64,000 nucleotides of DNA, taken from assembly GCA_030141605.1 (NCBI GenBank), contig JAQGDQ010000634.1, forward strand, positions 1 to 64,000, given 5' to 3'. The position numbers and the translations under genes were made by a program. Source of the stretch: Tubiluchus corallicola. Taxonomy: Eukaryota; Priapulida; Priapulimorpha; Priapulimorphida; Tubiluchidae. Shown here in pieces: positions 13,301-24,559 of this stretch; positions within the stretch are counted from its first letter, which is position 1; each line of letters begins with the position of its first letter. The notes beneath the pieces are model-generated. The model searched no databases and was not told the DNA's origin. It saw only the letters and a list, made by a program, of their open reading frames with translations.

Positions 13301-16300
13301 ACATTATTTAGTTTACAGTTCCTAAGTTTTAATATGTTGTACCCAGTCAGAGACTGTTATAGGCAATAGTGTTAAACTAGAAAAACAAATTTACAAAAGT
13401 TAATTTTTTTTAAAAAGTGAATAAAAGAGGTAAAATTTGCATGCTTACATAGCGTAAAATTAAAATTGAATTACAAGGTATAACTTCATGAAAGTCGCAT
13501 CGACAAAGCATATGCACAAAACGTTTAAAAATAACTTTAACATATGTATTTTTACAGTGAGCCTTTTTTACGTCTTTTTTTTTACTGCTGGTAATATATA
13601 GACATAATCATTATTTGTAGCTATTTTATCATTTTTGTAAGGGGGCCTCTCATAACTTTAGTTTCTTTTTGAGATCTTTTGAACTCGTTGAAGATTTTAT
13701 TTCTTGAGGTGCTGAATTCCAGATTATTGAGTTATGACCGTGTTTAGTGTTTGTCTGAATTTGCTTTATGTTAAGAGTTTTCTTGTTTAACTGTTTATCT
13801 TTAATAAAAGGTATGTAATTATATTCAAATGGTTTGCTGATAATAGGTATGTATTTATAAATGAACGTAAAGGTATGGTGCTATGTAATGGCTTCTATGG
13901 TGGAAATGTTTAGTTTTTTCTGTTTGCCGTGGCTAAATAGCTTTTCTTTATTTCATAGCCAAGTATATTTTAAAGCATAATTTTGCATGAGGTTCAGTTT
14001 GATTAGCAGATTTCTTGGTAGATTGATTAGTAGGCAATAGCCGTAAGTTAAATGAGGTAGGGCCATGGTTTAATAATTTAGTTGGTCTTTTTCTTGTTTG
14101 AGAAAGGAAATACCTTGTCCCATTTTTTGTACGATGCTATTAACTTGATTGTCCCATTTTAATTTATTATTAATTTCATATCTAACAATTTGGTTTATAA
14201 CAATAAATAACAAATATCTTCACTCTGATCATATCTCCATTTTCAAGGGATTCTTAAAAAATCAAATAAATTTTATTTTCTACACCGTTGTACATGCACT
14301 ATATTCATTTCTGTGCTCCATTAATGGCTGATTGATGATGACAGCGACAATGTCAACTGGCATTACTGTCATTTATCTCACACAAGTTGATCGTCATGCA
14401 CTCATAAAAGTAAAGCTTCGGTATTTAAAGGAGTGGGACTCTTAGAAACTAGAACTCTTTACACACAGTTTACTGAATTAATCTCTGTTCGACCCTGTAG
14501 CTATTACTAATTGTTCATGCAGGAAAGATTTTGCAAATTTGGCCAAGTGAAGCAGTAAAATAGATCAGTTCAAAATACTTTGTCAGTACCAAAAACCAAG
14601 CAGTCATATCAGGGAACAAGCCCTAATAAGATGACTATATGAAAACATTATGATATAAATTATTGTTACACGTTAGTGATGGTGTATTTTCCTAACTTTT
14701 ATAATTGTCTTGCTTAGGGTATTTTTTGCTATTGCTTTCTGTGGGATATCAATTGGACAAGCTTCGTCGTTTTTGCCTGACTATAGCAAAGCAAAATTGT
14801 CTGCTACTCTGGTGTTTGATCTCATCAATACTGAGCCAGTTATTGACAGCTACTCAGCACAGGGCACTAAAGTGGTAGGAATATTTTCGCTTTTTTTCCA
14901 ATTTCTGAAAATGTTTAGTTATTGTACTTACTGTTGTAACTAAGGTAATTTTCCTGCATCCAAATGAATATTGTTTTAAAAACTGAATAACACTTTAACC
15001 TTAGCTTTTTCCCTCCTTGTGATTTCATTCAGTAATTGACAATCTTAGAGAGTGAGCAGGCATATGTATAACTATGCACACTTGTTTCTTATGCACAAGC
15101 TTCTAGAGAGCTTTGATGCTTACTAAAAGACTTGCTCTTTTCACTTGCTGTTGCTTTTTTAGCTATGAAACTTTCTTGATATATTGAGAGAATATTTGCT
15201 TGCAGCCTGGCAACATACATATTTAAAAAATTGCACCCTTGTAAGAGTAAAGTGTTCCATTCTTGCCACCCTTGATAATAATTGTGACCTATTGGATAGT
15301 TAGCTAGTGCTTAATGCTCAGTTCGTGTGTTGTGTGGGTTGTTTAGATCACGTAGACTTCTTACTCTTGTCTACTGTGGTATACACTCCACAGTTACAGC
15401 TTTATAATATATATTACTGCAGTAGTATAAGGATTACGCACTTACTTGTAAAGTTTAAAGCAGCAGCTGGACTGTTAGTTTCAGAAAATTTGTTATGAAA
15501 TTACTGCTTAGTAAAAAAATGAAAATATATAAAAATTTAGCTGAGATGATATTAGCAATTTCACGTGACTAACATACTTTCCCACTGAAGTTGACAGCAC
15601 GTATTATAATGATTGTGATTTCTTCAAAGTATAAGATAATGACTGAGTTGTATTGTACATAGGAAAATTTGACTGGTGCTATTCACTTGGAAAAAGTACG
15701 CTTCTGCTATCCAACTCGCCCAGATACTACTGTATTGAAGAACATTACTCTGGGTGTTGAACCAGGGCAAACTCTGGACTGTTAGTTTCAGAAAATTTGT
15801 TATGAAATTACTGCTTAGTAAAAAAAATGAAAATATATAAAAATTTAGCTGAGATGATATTAGCAATTTCACGTGACTAACATACTTTCCCACTGAAGTT
15901 GACAGCACGTATTATAATGATTGTGATTTCTTCAAAGTATAAGATAATGACTGAGTTGTATTGTACATAGGAAAATTTGACTGGTGCTATTCACTTGGAA
16001 AAAGTACGCTTCTGCTATCCAACTCGCCCAGATACTACTGTATTGAAGAACATTACTCTGGGTGTTGAACCAGGGCAAACTCTGGCTCTTGTGGGTAGTA
16101 GTGGTTGTGGAAAGAGCACAATAACACAGCTGTTGTTGAGATTCTATGATCCCCAGGAGGGCTATCTGGTGTGTAAGAGAGTTATTATAATCTTCCATTT
16201 ACTAGTGTGAACATAAAACAGTGCGTTTTCATTAAGCATTCATTTTGAAACCATTTACTATAGCTGAAATGATAGTATTCTACTGAAGTTAGCCTTTTAT

Positions 16301-19300
16301 TTTCCACAGTATACAAAAAAATCACATTGTACAAACTGCGGCTTAACACTTTGCTTATGTGTGTTATGGTGAAATTTAAATTTCTAATGTATATACATTC
16401 TAATAATATTATTTTTTGCTCAGTTAACCCAGCTCAGCTTAATTCAATTAAGTTTATTTCATGTGACTTTTGCCAATCAAAAAGATTTGTACAGTTTTTT
16501 TTGGTGCAGCGACAGAGTTGCGGATGACAGTCTAGTGACTTTGTAGACTTCTTGGCATTTTTTAAATGGAAGTTTATCATTTTGCTTAGTTTAATAGACC
16601 TGAATTCATAATGTAATTATTGACAGTCCTTGTGTTTTAATACTACAATATTCAGTTCTGTTCAGCTCAGTTCATTTTAGTTCAGTTCAGTTCCACTCAT
16701 TTCAGTTATTTTCTGTTCCACTCCATGTAGTTACATTTTCTTCCTTTTAATTAACTTCAGTTCACTTAGGTTCAGCTCACTTCAGTCCAGTTTAATTAAC
16801 TTTACTTTATTTCATTTCCATTTCTTCAATTCACTTCATTTGAGCTCAGTTTAGTTTACTTCAATAACAAGCATTTCATTTCAGCTCATTTGGGTTTAGT
16901 TTGATTCACTTCATTTCGTCCCAGTTCATTTGAATTCAGTTCAACTCTATTTTCTTCTATTCACTTCATTTGAGCTGAATTGAGTTCACCTTGCTGAGCT
17001 TTATTCAATTCAGCTTGGCTTCATTTGCTTTATTTCATTCCGTTTTGCTTCATTTCAGTTTAGTTTATTTAAGCTTACTTCCAATGATTGTGCAAATAAA
17101 TGAAGAACAGTTAGGGCTACAGTCACACAGCAAGTTAGTCAATTAATACCAAGTAGGTCACCTTTGTTGACCAATGCTGTCTTGTTTGCATTTGGATTAG
17201 GACTTCCTTTTGGAACACGTAAAAGAGGATGCTTTTATTTTTCTATGTAACAAGGATAATCTCATTGTTGCTGTTTTTAGGAGCCATTTTCATTAACGCA
17301 TTAAAGTCCAGAGTATATGGAAGACAGCATACTTGCAAAATTATTATATCTACCAGTTAGAACTAACAACAGTGCACCTTGTTTTGGCCCAATGAAACAT
17401 TTATTAATATTGCCATTATTTCGTGTGTTATATTAGCGGTAATTGTTCTACAGGCTGTCGATGGCTATGATATTCGCTTTGTCAACATTGGTTGGTTGCG
17501 GAGTGTCGTAAGCATTGTCAGTCAGGAGCCAGTCTTGTTTGACACAACAATTAGCAAGAACATCAACTACGGAGTCGAGGAAGAGCTGCCATACGAAGAC
17601 ATCGTGAAAGCTGCTAAAATTGCAAACATTCATGAATTCATTATGACACTGCCTGATGTAAGCAAATTTGTCACATATATTATTTATGTGTGTTCATGAT
17701 ATGTACTTATTATATAGGTATTGCAACACAGATAGGCCTCCCCCAGCAAGGTAGAGCACTGACCGCTAATGCATTTTACTGCATTTTAGACCATTTTTGT
17801 GGCTGCTACAAGCTATTTCCTCAAGCAAGTTCACTAGTTTAAAACTCATTATGTCATCTTAAATTTGTGCCTTATAATTACACACGAATATATTGGTCAG
17901 GGCTCGAATACCTGGATTTGCATCGCACTTCACTTCGTAAATTATTGCCATTGCTCCCCGTTTTAGTCTAGCACGGACTGCTGCACAAAAACGTTTGTGT
18001 TTTCACTTCAGATTATGAAAGTATGTATGTATAATAACAGTAAATAAGTTTAATGGATTCATTCATGCATCACAAATTATGCTGAAAAAACTTTATGTAT
18101 TATACCAAACTGTTTAAATTCACTGTTAAAATCTTTTTATGTAAAGCCACTTCTATCCAATAGTTGTGTAACTTGATATTAACCACCCCACTGTCTGGAG
18201 TAACTTGTAATGAAACAATCTGATTTTGATAATGATTGTCACAATAAATTAATACATTAGCTACAAAGGGCAGACGTGTGTCATTATTTGGAATTTAAAT
18301 TTCAAAAAGAAAACAAACAATTTTTACCACTGATTAAAAAGCAGAAATTTCGAAAATTAAGCAGAAGTTGTGCTTCATAAATTAAATTTGTGAGTGTAAT
18401 GGGTGCTTAACTTTACACAACATACAGAAACAAGAAGTTATCAGTTTGCTTCGAAATTTTAGAACAAACGTGGTTTGCATGGGTGTAACTGTGCCAAAAC
18501 AGCGATCAGGCTAGGCGGCGCTTAAAAAGCAGGTTGCAAAGTAAAGTAAAGTGCAACTGGTCCTGCACTTTCATGATTATCTTTTCTTGCTAGATTATAA
18601 TCTGTACTTGTACTTCATTCACTCTATGTAATGAAAGTGATCTGTTTACCTTGAAATCATGTTTACCATAAATGTGATAGGATAACATGTACATTGTCTA
18701 TAGATTAATCCAAGGCATTCGAATAAGTGACTACTCTCTGAATTGAAATGATTGATGAGACCTCGTTTTCCATGTGGATTTTTGCTGTTGCATTTGTGTA
18801 TATATCCCTCAATATATCAATGTAGATCTTGTTAACACCGAAGTTTGTTAAGGTACCAAGAAAAGCTTCGTGTTCCACCGAGTAGAAGGCCTTTTCAAAG
18901 TCTATGTATCCAATATTCAATTTGATTTTATATTCTTTACAATTCGATATCAGATTATTTACTGAGTGGAGATGATCACAGGTAGAATAACCGTGTCTAA
19001 AACTAGCTTGCTCCCGGGGTTGGTATCCATCTAGCTGGTTTCCTATTCTGTTTTGCAGTACTCTGGTGAACAGCTTGTAAAGGTAAATTCGTCTAGAATT
19101 TCCGAGAATATAGTCATACTGAGATCTTGATCTGCTGTTTGGGTGTTCCCAGGTCCAGTATCTTTTCTGATTTTTCTTGAAAAGGATGTTAGCAATGATT
19201 AAACCCTGTGATGATGCAAAGTCCAGGAGTTTTTGGCCACAGTCATTCCGAATACCATCTCTAAATTTTCCAAGGCATGTGTATTGTTCATTTGGTAATG

Positions 19301-21751
19301 CTACGCCAACTCGACCGTTAAAGTCGCCTATCAGTATCTTATACTCAGTTTACCATCTTGCCAGACTTACTATCTGTCAAATGTTTTGCAGTCTTAAAGT
19401 GGGCAGTATAAAAAGTTTTGACTGTAACTGGTTTCTGTAATGAGATTGAATATGTAAATGCTGAGTTGTAATACAGTAATTCTAAATTATAAGAAAGTAT
19501 TTTAGTTCCTATCAAGTCGAAAATATATGTTGTGATAACTTAATTTGTATCAGATTTTTTGTTATACATAGTGAGCTAAACTATGGCTGTGTAATTTTAA
19601 AGCTTATAGAGTACATTGTAATTGTCATTTTTTCAACTTGTGCTGAAATGTTTTAGCTTTTCTTGTAGAGACAGCTTATCTAATTAAATATTAGCATTTA
19701 CGTTTATGTGGCAAAACATTTTCTAGTACGTGTATCTGTTTTTGTTTTTTAGATAGTAATGTTAAGTTAACATTTATGTTGTAGCAATATAATACAGTTG
19801 TGGGTGAGAAAGGCACGCAGCTGTCTGGAGGTCAGAAGCAGCGAATTGCTATAGCTCGAGCTTTAGTGCGTAATCCAGCCATTCTCATCCTAGATGAAGC
19901 CACTTCAGCTCTTGACACAGAAAGTGAACGGGTGAGAGGAGCTTTATAAAATGTTTATCATATTTTTTGCCACAATAAGATTCTCTTGTATTTAGTGGCA
20001 TTTTAACTTTAAAGATCCATTAAGAGCCGAAAACGTGATATTACTTTTAACAGTAAACATTACCATTCAAGTGCATGTACAGGGTATGTACAGTACATAA
20101 TCAAACTACAGAATGTTTGTTGACTTTCAGATGATAATGCAACTCAGTGAGCATGCTGTAGGTGCCGGGCAGCTCACATAGCTTATAGAGTTCAGTTTTA
20201 TCTTGTTAAAATAATTATTATGTTACTTTGTTGAGGTTAACTAGTGTAAAACTGATAAGGACTTTGCAGTTGATATTACAAGACTGAAGTGTAAATATTT
20301 CGCGTGTTTAAATGCTATTTTGTCAACACAGTGGCCCAAACGCAACCCAGTAGTGTCAAAACATTAATTAGTTCTTATTGTCTTCCTATTCTGTTCTAAG
20401 GGTGTGAAATTGGTGGCATTTCTGCTATAGATGCGAGTTGAGTGAGTTGGAACTGTGCATATAGAAAAACATTTGACTTTAAACAAAATGAAAGTGTAAA
20501 ACTACTTATGTTTTATTGTGGTACCATACCAGCAAATTTTTGATTGACAGTCGTAAATTGGGATTTTTAAACAAAATTCAAAGTTCCAAATCACTTGTTA
20601 TATCAAAAATGTTGTTTTATGAATGACTCTGATGTTGATTTAAGAATAAATTATGGTTTTACTCTTTGCTTTTATTTTAAAGTGAAAAAGAAGGTTAGAA
20701 AAGCATTTTATTAATGTGTAAGCAACTACATGTAGCATGATGGCAATGTGTATATTAATTTCATCATCTTTTCTTTTTTTAATAACTAACAAAAATTATA
20801 TTTTATTGTATTAATTATTTGTACTAAAATTACATTGCTGTATAAAAAATTTTATACGAATAAAAGATTAATAAAAAAAATAACAAATTCATATGCCGCA
20901 CTGCTTTGCATGAATGTAAAGACAAATCAGTAAAGAGATTTTATTGTGATTTCATTGGAACCTATTGGATTTGTTGCAAATCACAAGGAAACAGAAAACT
21001 GGTCAAGTTTAGTTATAGGGTAGTGCTGCATAACACTTGATTTTCTCAAAAATGATTACTACATGAGCAAAGTTACGTGTTTTACGGCACTGCACTTGCT
21101 GCCAAAAGATCCAGTGCACATTTGTATCACCTTGCGACATTACTTATGAAAATTTGAGATTAGTAGACAATTTTGTGTCTTAAAATAGTTGCTGACATTC
21201 AACTTCAAATAAAACTTACATTGCAAAATTGATTAACATTTTTGACAGTTCAAAAGGTAAAGAGTTAGTCACGTTTTTATATTGTTAATTTTTAAAGCCA
21301 TTTAAAGCCACACTATGCAATCCTTTATATTAATGATCTGCTACCTGAAGCGCTGTTCAGAGTCTTACAATTGTTATAATCATGCGTCTGCATTTGCTGT
21401 ACAAGTAAACTTCAATATGTTTACTTTTTTGTTGATTTTAGTAGTTGTTGACTTCTGCAATAAATATTTTTTGTGTTTTTTCAATGTTTGCAAAGAACCT
21501 ACTTAAGAAGTGCTGACAACTGACCATTGGTTATTGTTTATTGACAGATTGTCCAAGATGCATTAGACCGTGCTCAAGAAGGGCGGACGTGTATCATTGT
21601 TGCTCATCGGTTGTCCACAGTGCAAAATGCTGATAAAATTGCTGTAATAGATGCTGGAAGTGTTGTAGAAATAGGAACTCATATGGAATTACTTGCTATG
21701 GAAGGTGTATACTACAACCTCACAGCTAACCAAAGAATTAATTCTTCTTGA
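403..21751 (+). CDS. ABCB1-like: Gene A: ABCB (P-glycoprotein/MDR-type) ABC transporter, 5' part outside window
   Basis: Encodes the last 953 residues of a full ABC exporter (two TMDs, two NBDs) that by family knowledge pumps amphipathic substrates across a membrane using ATP. Exons, numbered to match gene B from 9 to 27: 403-457, 1201-1314, 1635-1745, 1903-2028, 2155-2358, 2537-2707, 2880-3081, 4900-5009, 5974-6120, 6600-6704, 8799-8960, 9290-9493, 11465-11565, 12770-12910, 14718-14874, 15971-16168, 17454-17657, 19785-19931, 21548-21751 (TGA stop). Every junction is GT-AG and keeps frame. Order seen: end of TMD1, NBD1, charged linker, TMD2, NBD2. All ATPase motifs are intact. The exons for TM1 to TM5 should lie to the left of the window. 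It sits head-to-tail with gene B. Exon edges are by eye; cDNA could shift a few by one codon. Assignment to ABCB is firm; one-to-one orthology with a vertebrate ABCB gene is not claimed. Confidence 0.93.
1635..3081 (+). CDS. ABCB1-like: Gene A exons 11-15: nucleotide-binding domain 1
   Basis: Five exons: 1635-1745, 1903-2028, 2155-2358, 2537-2707, 2880-3081. Motifs in order: A-loop tyrosine in [10 protein letters not shown]; Walker [11 protein letters not shown]-loop [10 protein letters not shown]; signature LSGGQKQR; Walker [13 protein letters not shown] including the D-loop; H-loop VAHRLST; then the C-terminal [17 protein letters not shown] typical of P-glycoproteins. The ATP site therefore looks competent. 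Coding and intron sequence are identical to gene B at 43133-44579, unlike the rest of the gene, which points to a conversion tract or assembly collapse. Confidence 0.93.
3642..4139. mobile_element. hAT-type MITE in gene A intron 15
   Basis: Inverted ends containing gttcccaacct and aggttgggaac bound a 498-bp element. It is flanked by 8-bp near-identical target duplications, gtctacac and gtcaacac, the hAT signature. There is no transposase. The same insertion occurs in gene B at 45140-45687, so it predates the duplication. The gene A copy has lost about 50 bp inside. Confidence 0.78.
4900..5009 (+). CDS. ABCB1-like: Gene A exon 16: inter-domain linker
   Basis: This 110-nt exon joins NBD1 to TMD2 in phase. 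It is rich in Lys, Arg, Glu and Ser and contains [20 protein letters not shown]. In P-glycoproteins the linker between the halves is flexible and carries phosphorylation sites. Here RSPS offers a basophilic-kinase-like context and a Ser-Pro site, but neither is tested. Gene B has RSLSM at the same place, so the Ser-Pro is lost there. Confidence 0.8.
5455..5590. repeat. GGCCCC/AAAGGG low-complexity repeat, gene A intron 16
   Basis: Irregular repeats of ggcccctt-attt-gagataaaggg-type units, including several ggccc and gggccc palindromes that could fold back. The equivalent in gene B is at about 46985-47135. The rest of intron 16 shows nothing recognisable. Confidence 0.5.
5974..14874 (+). CDS. 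ABCB1-like: Gene A exons 17-23: second transmembrane domain (TM7-TM12)
   Basis: Exons 5974-6120, 6600-6704, 8799-8960, 9290-9493, 11465-11565, 12770-12910 and 14718-14874. TM7 starts after [17 protein letters not shown]. The [24 protein letters not shown] and [12 protein letters not shown] blocks are the intracellular-loop signature of ABCB exporters. TM9-TM10 follow ([20 protein letters not shown]), then [14 protein letters not shown]11 ([11 protein letters not shown]) and TM12 ([17 protein letters not shown]). Length matches the family. Compared with gene B, exons 17-21 have more replaced than silent codons, while exons 22-23 have only silent changes. Large introns carry hAT and LINE remains. 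Confidence 0.9.
6895..8275. mobile_element. Defective hAT transposon in gene A intron 18
   Basis: Ends CAGTGGCAGAC and GTCTGCCACTG are inverted repeats, with ccgggaaa shared further in. Flanking 8-bp duplications are gtgtgcgc and gtgtgtac. Inside lies a hAT transposase C-terminal remnant. The same insertion is in gene B (48385-49660). Confidence 0.88.
7419..7870 (+). pseudogene. hAT transposase C-terminal (dimerisation) domain remnant, gene A
   Basis: Reads [20 protein letters not shown], the conserved hATC block, then a TGA (7756-7758) where gene B has an Arg codon. The frame continues recognisably to about 7870. No catalytic core is present, so it is non-functional. Confidence 0.82.
9494..11464. 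other. Gene A intron 20
   Basis: No gene or element recognised. It is homologous to gene B 50879-52610, but holds about 250 bp (roughly 10925-11200) that gene B lacks. That private block has no clear inverted ends, so insertion in A and deletion in B are both possible. Confidence 0.5.
11566..12769. other. Gene A intron 21
   Basis: Nothing recognised. About 190 bp near 12550-12740 are absent from gene B. The place of gene B's long (TTA)n holds only a few units here (11762-11780). Confidence 0.5.
13340..14140 (-). mobile_element. LINE 3' fragment in gene A intron 22
   Basis: Homologous to the gene B fragment at about 55667-56600 and more decayed. The minus strand keeps traces of a reverse transcriptase C-terminal region. 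The LINE 3' terminus seen in gene B is deleted here. Its clade cannot be named from this. Confidence 0.45.
15471..16085 (+). repeat. Tandem duplication of 307 bp in gene A intron 23 / exon 24
   Basis: The block starting actgttagtttcag at 15471 is repeated from 15778, giving two abutting copies of 307 and 308 bp. The only difference I found is one extra A in a poly-A run of the second copy. Each copy holds the end of intron 23, its acceptor and the first 115 nt of exon 24. A shared CTGG lies at the junction, suggesting a microhomology-mediated event. Gene B (57,900-58,285) has a single copy, so the event followed the paralogue split. An assembly error is a possible alternative. Confidence 0.92.
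15663..15777 (+). pseudogene. Truncated extra copy of NBD2 exon 24 (half-exon)
   Basis: Encodes the start of NBD2 up to VEPGQTL, then runs into duplicated intron sequence and a stop within a few codons. It keeps the acceptor and branch region of the true exon (tgtacatag) but has no Walker A and no donor. Use of this acceptor alone would truncate the protein before NBD2. It could still splice if a cryptic donor further on were used; none is evident. Confidence 0.88.
15971..21751 (+). CDS. ABCB1-like: Gene A exons 24-27: nucleotide-binding domain 2 and stop
   Basis: Exons 15971-16168, 17454-17657, 19785-19931 and 21548-21751. Motifs: A-loop [11 protein letters not shown]; Walker [11 protein letters not shown]-loop [11 protein letters not shown]; signature LSGGQKQR; Walker [14 protein letters not shown]-loop VAHRLST. 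The C-terminus ends [15 protein letters not shown] then TGA. All ATPase residues are present. Just upstream lies an incomplete copy of exon 24 (15663-15777) that lacks Walker A and a splice donor; normal mRNA must skip its acceptor. Confidence 0.92.
16651..17075. repeat. TTCAG/TTCAT degenerate pentamer repeat, gene A intron 24
   Basis: About 420 bp built from ttcag, ttcat, ttcac and close variants, a decayed pentanucleotide satellite. Its many ttcag units resemble 3' splice acceptors. The intron's other parts (16169-16650, 17076-17453) show nothing recognisable. Homologous to 58831-59315. Confidence 0.85.
18700..19350 (-). mobile_element. RTE/BovB-like LINE fragment in gene A intron 25
   Basis: The minus strand carries the end of an endonuclease domain ([17 protein letters not shown] from about 19330) and then reverse transcriptase ([18 protein letters not shown], 18920-18705). 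The piece coding the FADD box and C-terminus, present in gene B, is deleted here at about 18730 (loss of about 1.1 kb). The intron's other parts hold nothing recognised. Confidence 0.8.
19932..21547. other. Gene A intron 26
   Basis: AT-rich, with no gene or element recognised. Its first 470 bp align with gene B from 63287; the alignment ends near 20400. Confidence 0.5.
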
Positions 21752-23305
21752 ATCAAAATTATTGCCACCTACTTTGTATGAAAATTTACTTATCATGGCT
21801 ACTGTTTCAATTTTAATTAAAATATTGCTGTATTTAATGCAGTTTTCCCGATTTTGCTTATTAAAAGGCATGGTGGTGCATTGTTTTATTTGTACATAAA
21901 GTTGTACTAACGTGCATTTGTTTGATATAGATCTGAAGTAAGTGCATGTTAAACTTGTTTGCAGCTTTTGATTAAGTTTACATTTAAAAACATTGTATGC
22001 GTACTAAGTTCAGATGCATTAATTGGGAATTTTCACGAGTTTTGTAATACAGAACATTCATTCATTGTTTGTTAAATTAGCTTGATTGTTGCTTATGTCA
22101 TTTTTAATTTTCATATATAGCTTAATTTAATAATATATATATCAGTATAATATATATAATATACCTCTTAGTCTGTTGCACAAAGTATGGTTGCATGTTG
22201 TTGTAAATCATGATTCTTACTGCATATCATTACTAAATATTGTTACATATCAAATTTATTTTTATAAAACCTACTGTTATGCCCATATGAAGGCAAGCAA
22301 AGTATGATGGACAGATTTTGTAAAATGTCTCCTGTTACTTTATTTTGCTTGGCAAGCCTGCTATTATGCACATTATAATGTGTGAGTGTTTAAATTACCA
22401 GTCAAAAATTTAATTTGGTTTTACATAATTTAATTTTTTTCTGTTCAACTGCTGTGATATTTGCAGATAATTCTTGAAAAAAAGGCAGAATTGTTTATTA
22501 TTAAGATTGCAGTTTTAATAATGAATGTATAATTATTTTTATAATAATATGGCTTTCAACTCCTTTTACTGTACATGCTATGTTACATTTTTATCATATA
22601 AATATACATGATTTTTGACTTGCTTTGAGCGTTAGTAAATTATAATAATAATTTATGAAATGTGTACCTGCATGTTTAGCTGCTTTGTGTTGCATTCACT
22701 ATGCATTTGTGGATTTATAATTCAAAATTGTTAAAAAACATTATTTTCTATTTTTCCATTTTTAGCTATATTTTTATATGAATTTTCATCCAGTCTGTAA
22801 ACCAAATTGTAACTTTAATCGTTGTTAATAATATCTGTGATTTGATTATAGTCTATGTATTACAAAACATTTTGTATGTAATAAAATTATAGTAAGCAAG
22901 TCAGAAGGCAGTAATAGTTAAGAAATTCTGTTTGGGAAAATAAAACATTAATTACAGTTTTTGTGACCAATTTTGCATCTGATTTCTTTATGATATTTTT
23001 TACGTTCCTTCCTTAAAAAGCAGTAAAATAAGCCAAACTCTTTACGAATTTAGCATAGTATCAGAAAGTTGTGATTTGTCTATGTTATAATTTTTATGAA
23101 TGTTCTGCTGGTATTCATACAATTGATCATTCTTGCATCAGCTTTAAGAATAATATAAGGATAGGTCAAGTTGTATTGTGATTATTAGAAGTAGCATTGA
23201 TTGTTTTAATGATGCATACTAATTTTCTTTTAATTTATTACGATAACTTTGCTAAATTTGTTGGCTCCAAAAAATTATCATTAACGTAAAATGGCATTAC
23301 GTGAG
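21752..23305 (+). other. 3' flank of gene A, AT-rich, with poly(A) signal candidates
   Basis: No coding sequence recognised. ATTAAA lies at 21816-21821 and AATAAA at 22880-22885 and 22939-22944; any could be the gene A poly(A) signal, and RNA data would decide. The stretch is strongly AT-rich with short (TA)n runs near 22135-22160. It ends where the LTR retrotransposon begins. Confidence 0.45.
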
Positions 23306-23614
23306 TGTTGTGGAGATCTGGAATGTTCCATTGTATAGTAGAACAATCATCTTACCTTGTGGAATTTTCTGGAAGTTTCGAACTGGCGCTGATATATAAG
23401 GCGGAGCTGGCTGCTGAAGTTTAGACGCACATTCTCTGATTCTCTCACATTTTCAGATACGTTTTCACGTTTCCATATTATCACGTTTACTGTAAACATT
23501 TCACGCTCCTTCATATTTTTGTGTTGTAGAATTATTGCATAATAAACTAGTTTAATTTGAAGAAGTGTTTTCTGGTTTTCTCTACGAGCCTTCCGAGAGA
23601 AACAAAACACAACA
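23306..23614 (+). repeat. 5' LTR of the Ty3/Gypsy-type element
   Basis: A 309-bp segment bounded by the short inverted ends TGTTGTG and CACAACA. It contains a TATA-like tgatatataagg near 23390 and an AATAAA near 23540, the expected promoter and polyadenylation order of an LTR. It is followed within a few bases by ggcgcagtcg, which resembles a tRNA primer-binding site. The primer tRNA is not identified. Confidence 0.72.
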
Positions 23615-23676
23615 AATTTCGGCGCAGTCGACAGCATCCTTGGTGACTCAGTGAACAGTTGTTTATCCTAGCAATT

Positions 23677-24180
23677 ATGGCAGAGCAGATGGGTGAACTT
23701 CTCAAGCTCCTCACGCAATAGATTCATATCCAGAGGGAACAGGTGGATCAGCAGGTGCAGCAGATTCATATCCAGAGAAAACAGATGGATCGGCAGGCGC
23801 AGCAGCACAAAGAAGATATGGACGCTATGAAGAGGCTGCTTCAGGCTCGAACTGCTGAAAAGGATCCCAGCTCAAGCAGCCATCTTCTACCAGCATCGGC
23901 ACTTACAGATCCTATTCCACCATTTGCTGCTTTTGATCCAACCTCTGAACTGTGGCCTGACTACTGGTCAAGATTTTGTACCTTCGTGGCAGCCAACACA
24001 GTGCCTGACCAACGCAAGGCTCGAGTTTTCCTAACAAATCAGTCTGCTGCCATCTACAAACAACTGGCGAATCTAGCGACTCAACAGTCTCCATCCAAGG
24101 ATATCAACGAACTGACAATAGACGAAATTGTGAACTTTATGTACTTTGTGAACAACGGACTTTGTGAAGGAACAGTTTGA
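23677..24180 (+). pseudogene. gag-like remnant
   Basis: Starts MAEQMGELLKLLTQ and meets a TAG at 23719-23721. After the stop a Gln-rich, coiled-coil-like stretch contains an internal repeat around IHIQR. The segment WPDYWSRFCTFVAAN is typical of Ty3/Gypsy capsid. The frame ends at TGA 24178-24180, and the capsid remainder lies in other frames. Confidence 0.75.
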
Positions 24181-24559
24181 CCGAAACTCTTCATTGTGCG
24201 AGAACGTTTCAAGTTCTGGAGTGACATGCAGTGGAAGCCAGGCGAAACTCTCTAGGAGTAACAGTCCGCATATGCCAAGACGCTGCTACCTGTGACTTTT
24301 CATATATCCAAGACCCACAAGATGAAGTCTGAGGCAGAACTATATAAGCTCTGTCAACAATGAAGCTGTTTTGAAGGCTATCTTCAAAATTAAGGATGAA
24401 GATCTGACTTTCGCCCGTGCTGTCCAAGTCCCTACCGAGACTGAAGACGTGTCAAGGTTGCCAAGGAAACTATCTACGGTTCCAAAACCACTCCTGTCAA
24501 CAAAGTCAAGCTGAACCAGAACAAGGGTCAACGAAAGAACCATCAGTAGTCAAATTCCA

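Noticed and set aside
15624-16198. Two near-identical minus-strand frames
   Set aside because: They are antisense shadows of the two copies of exon 24 created by the tandem duplication.
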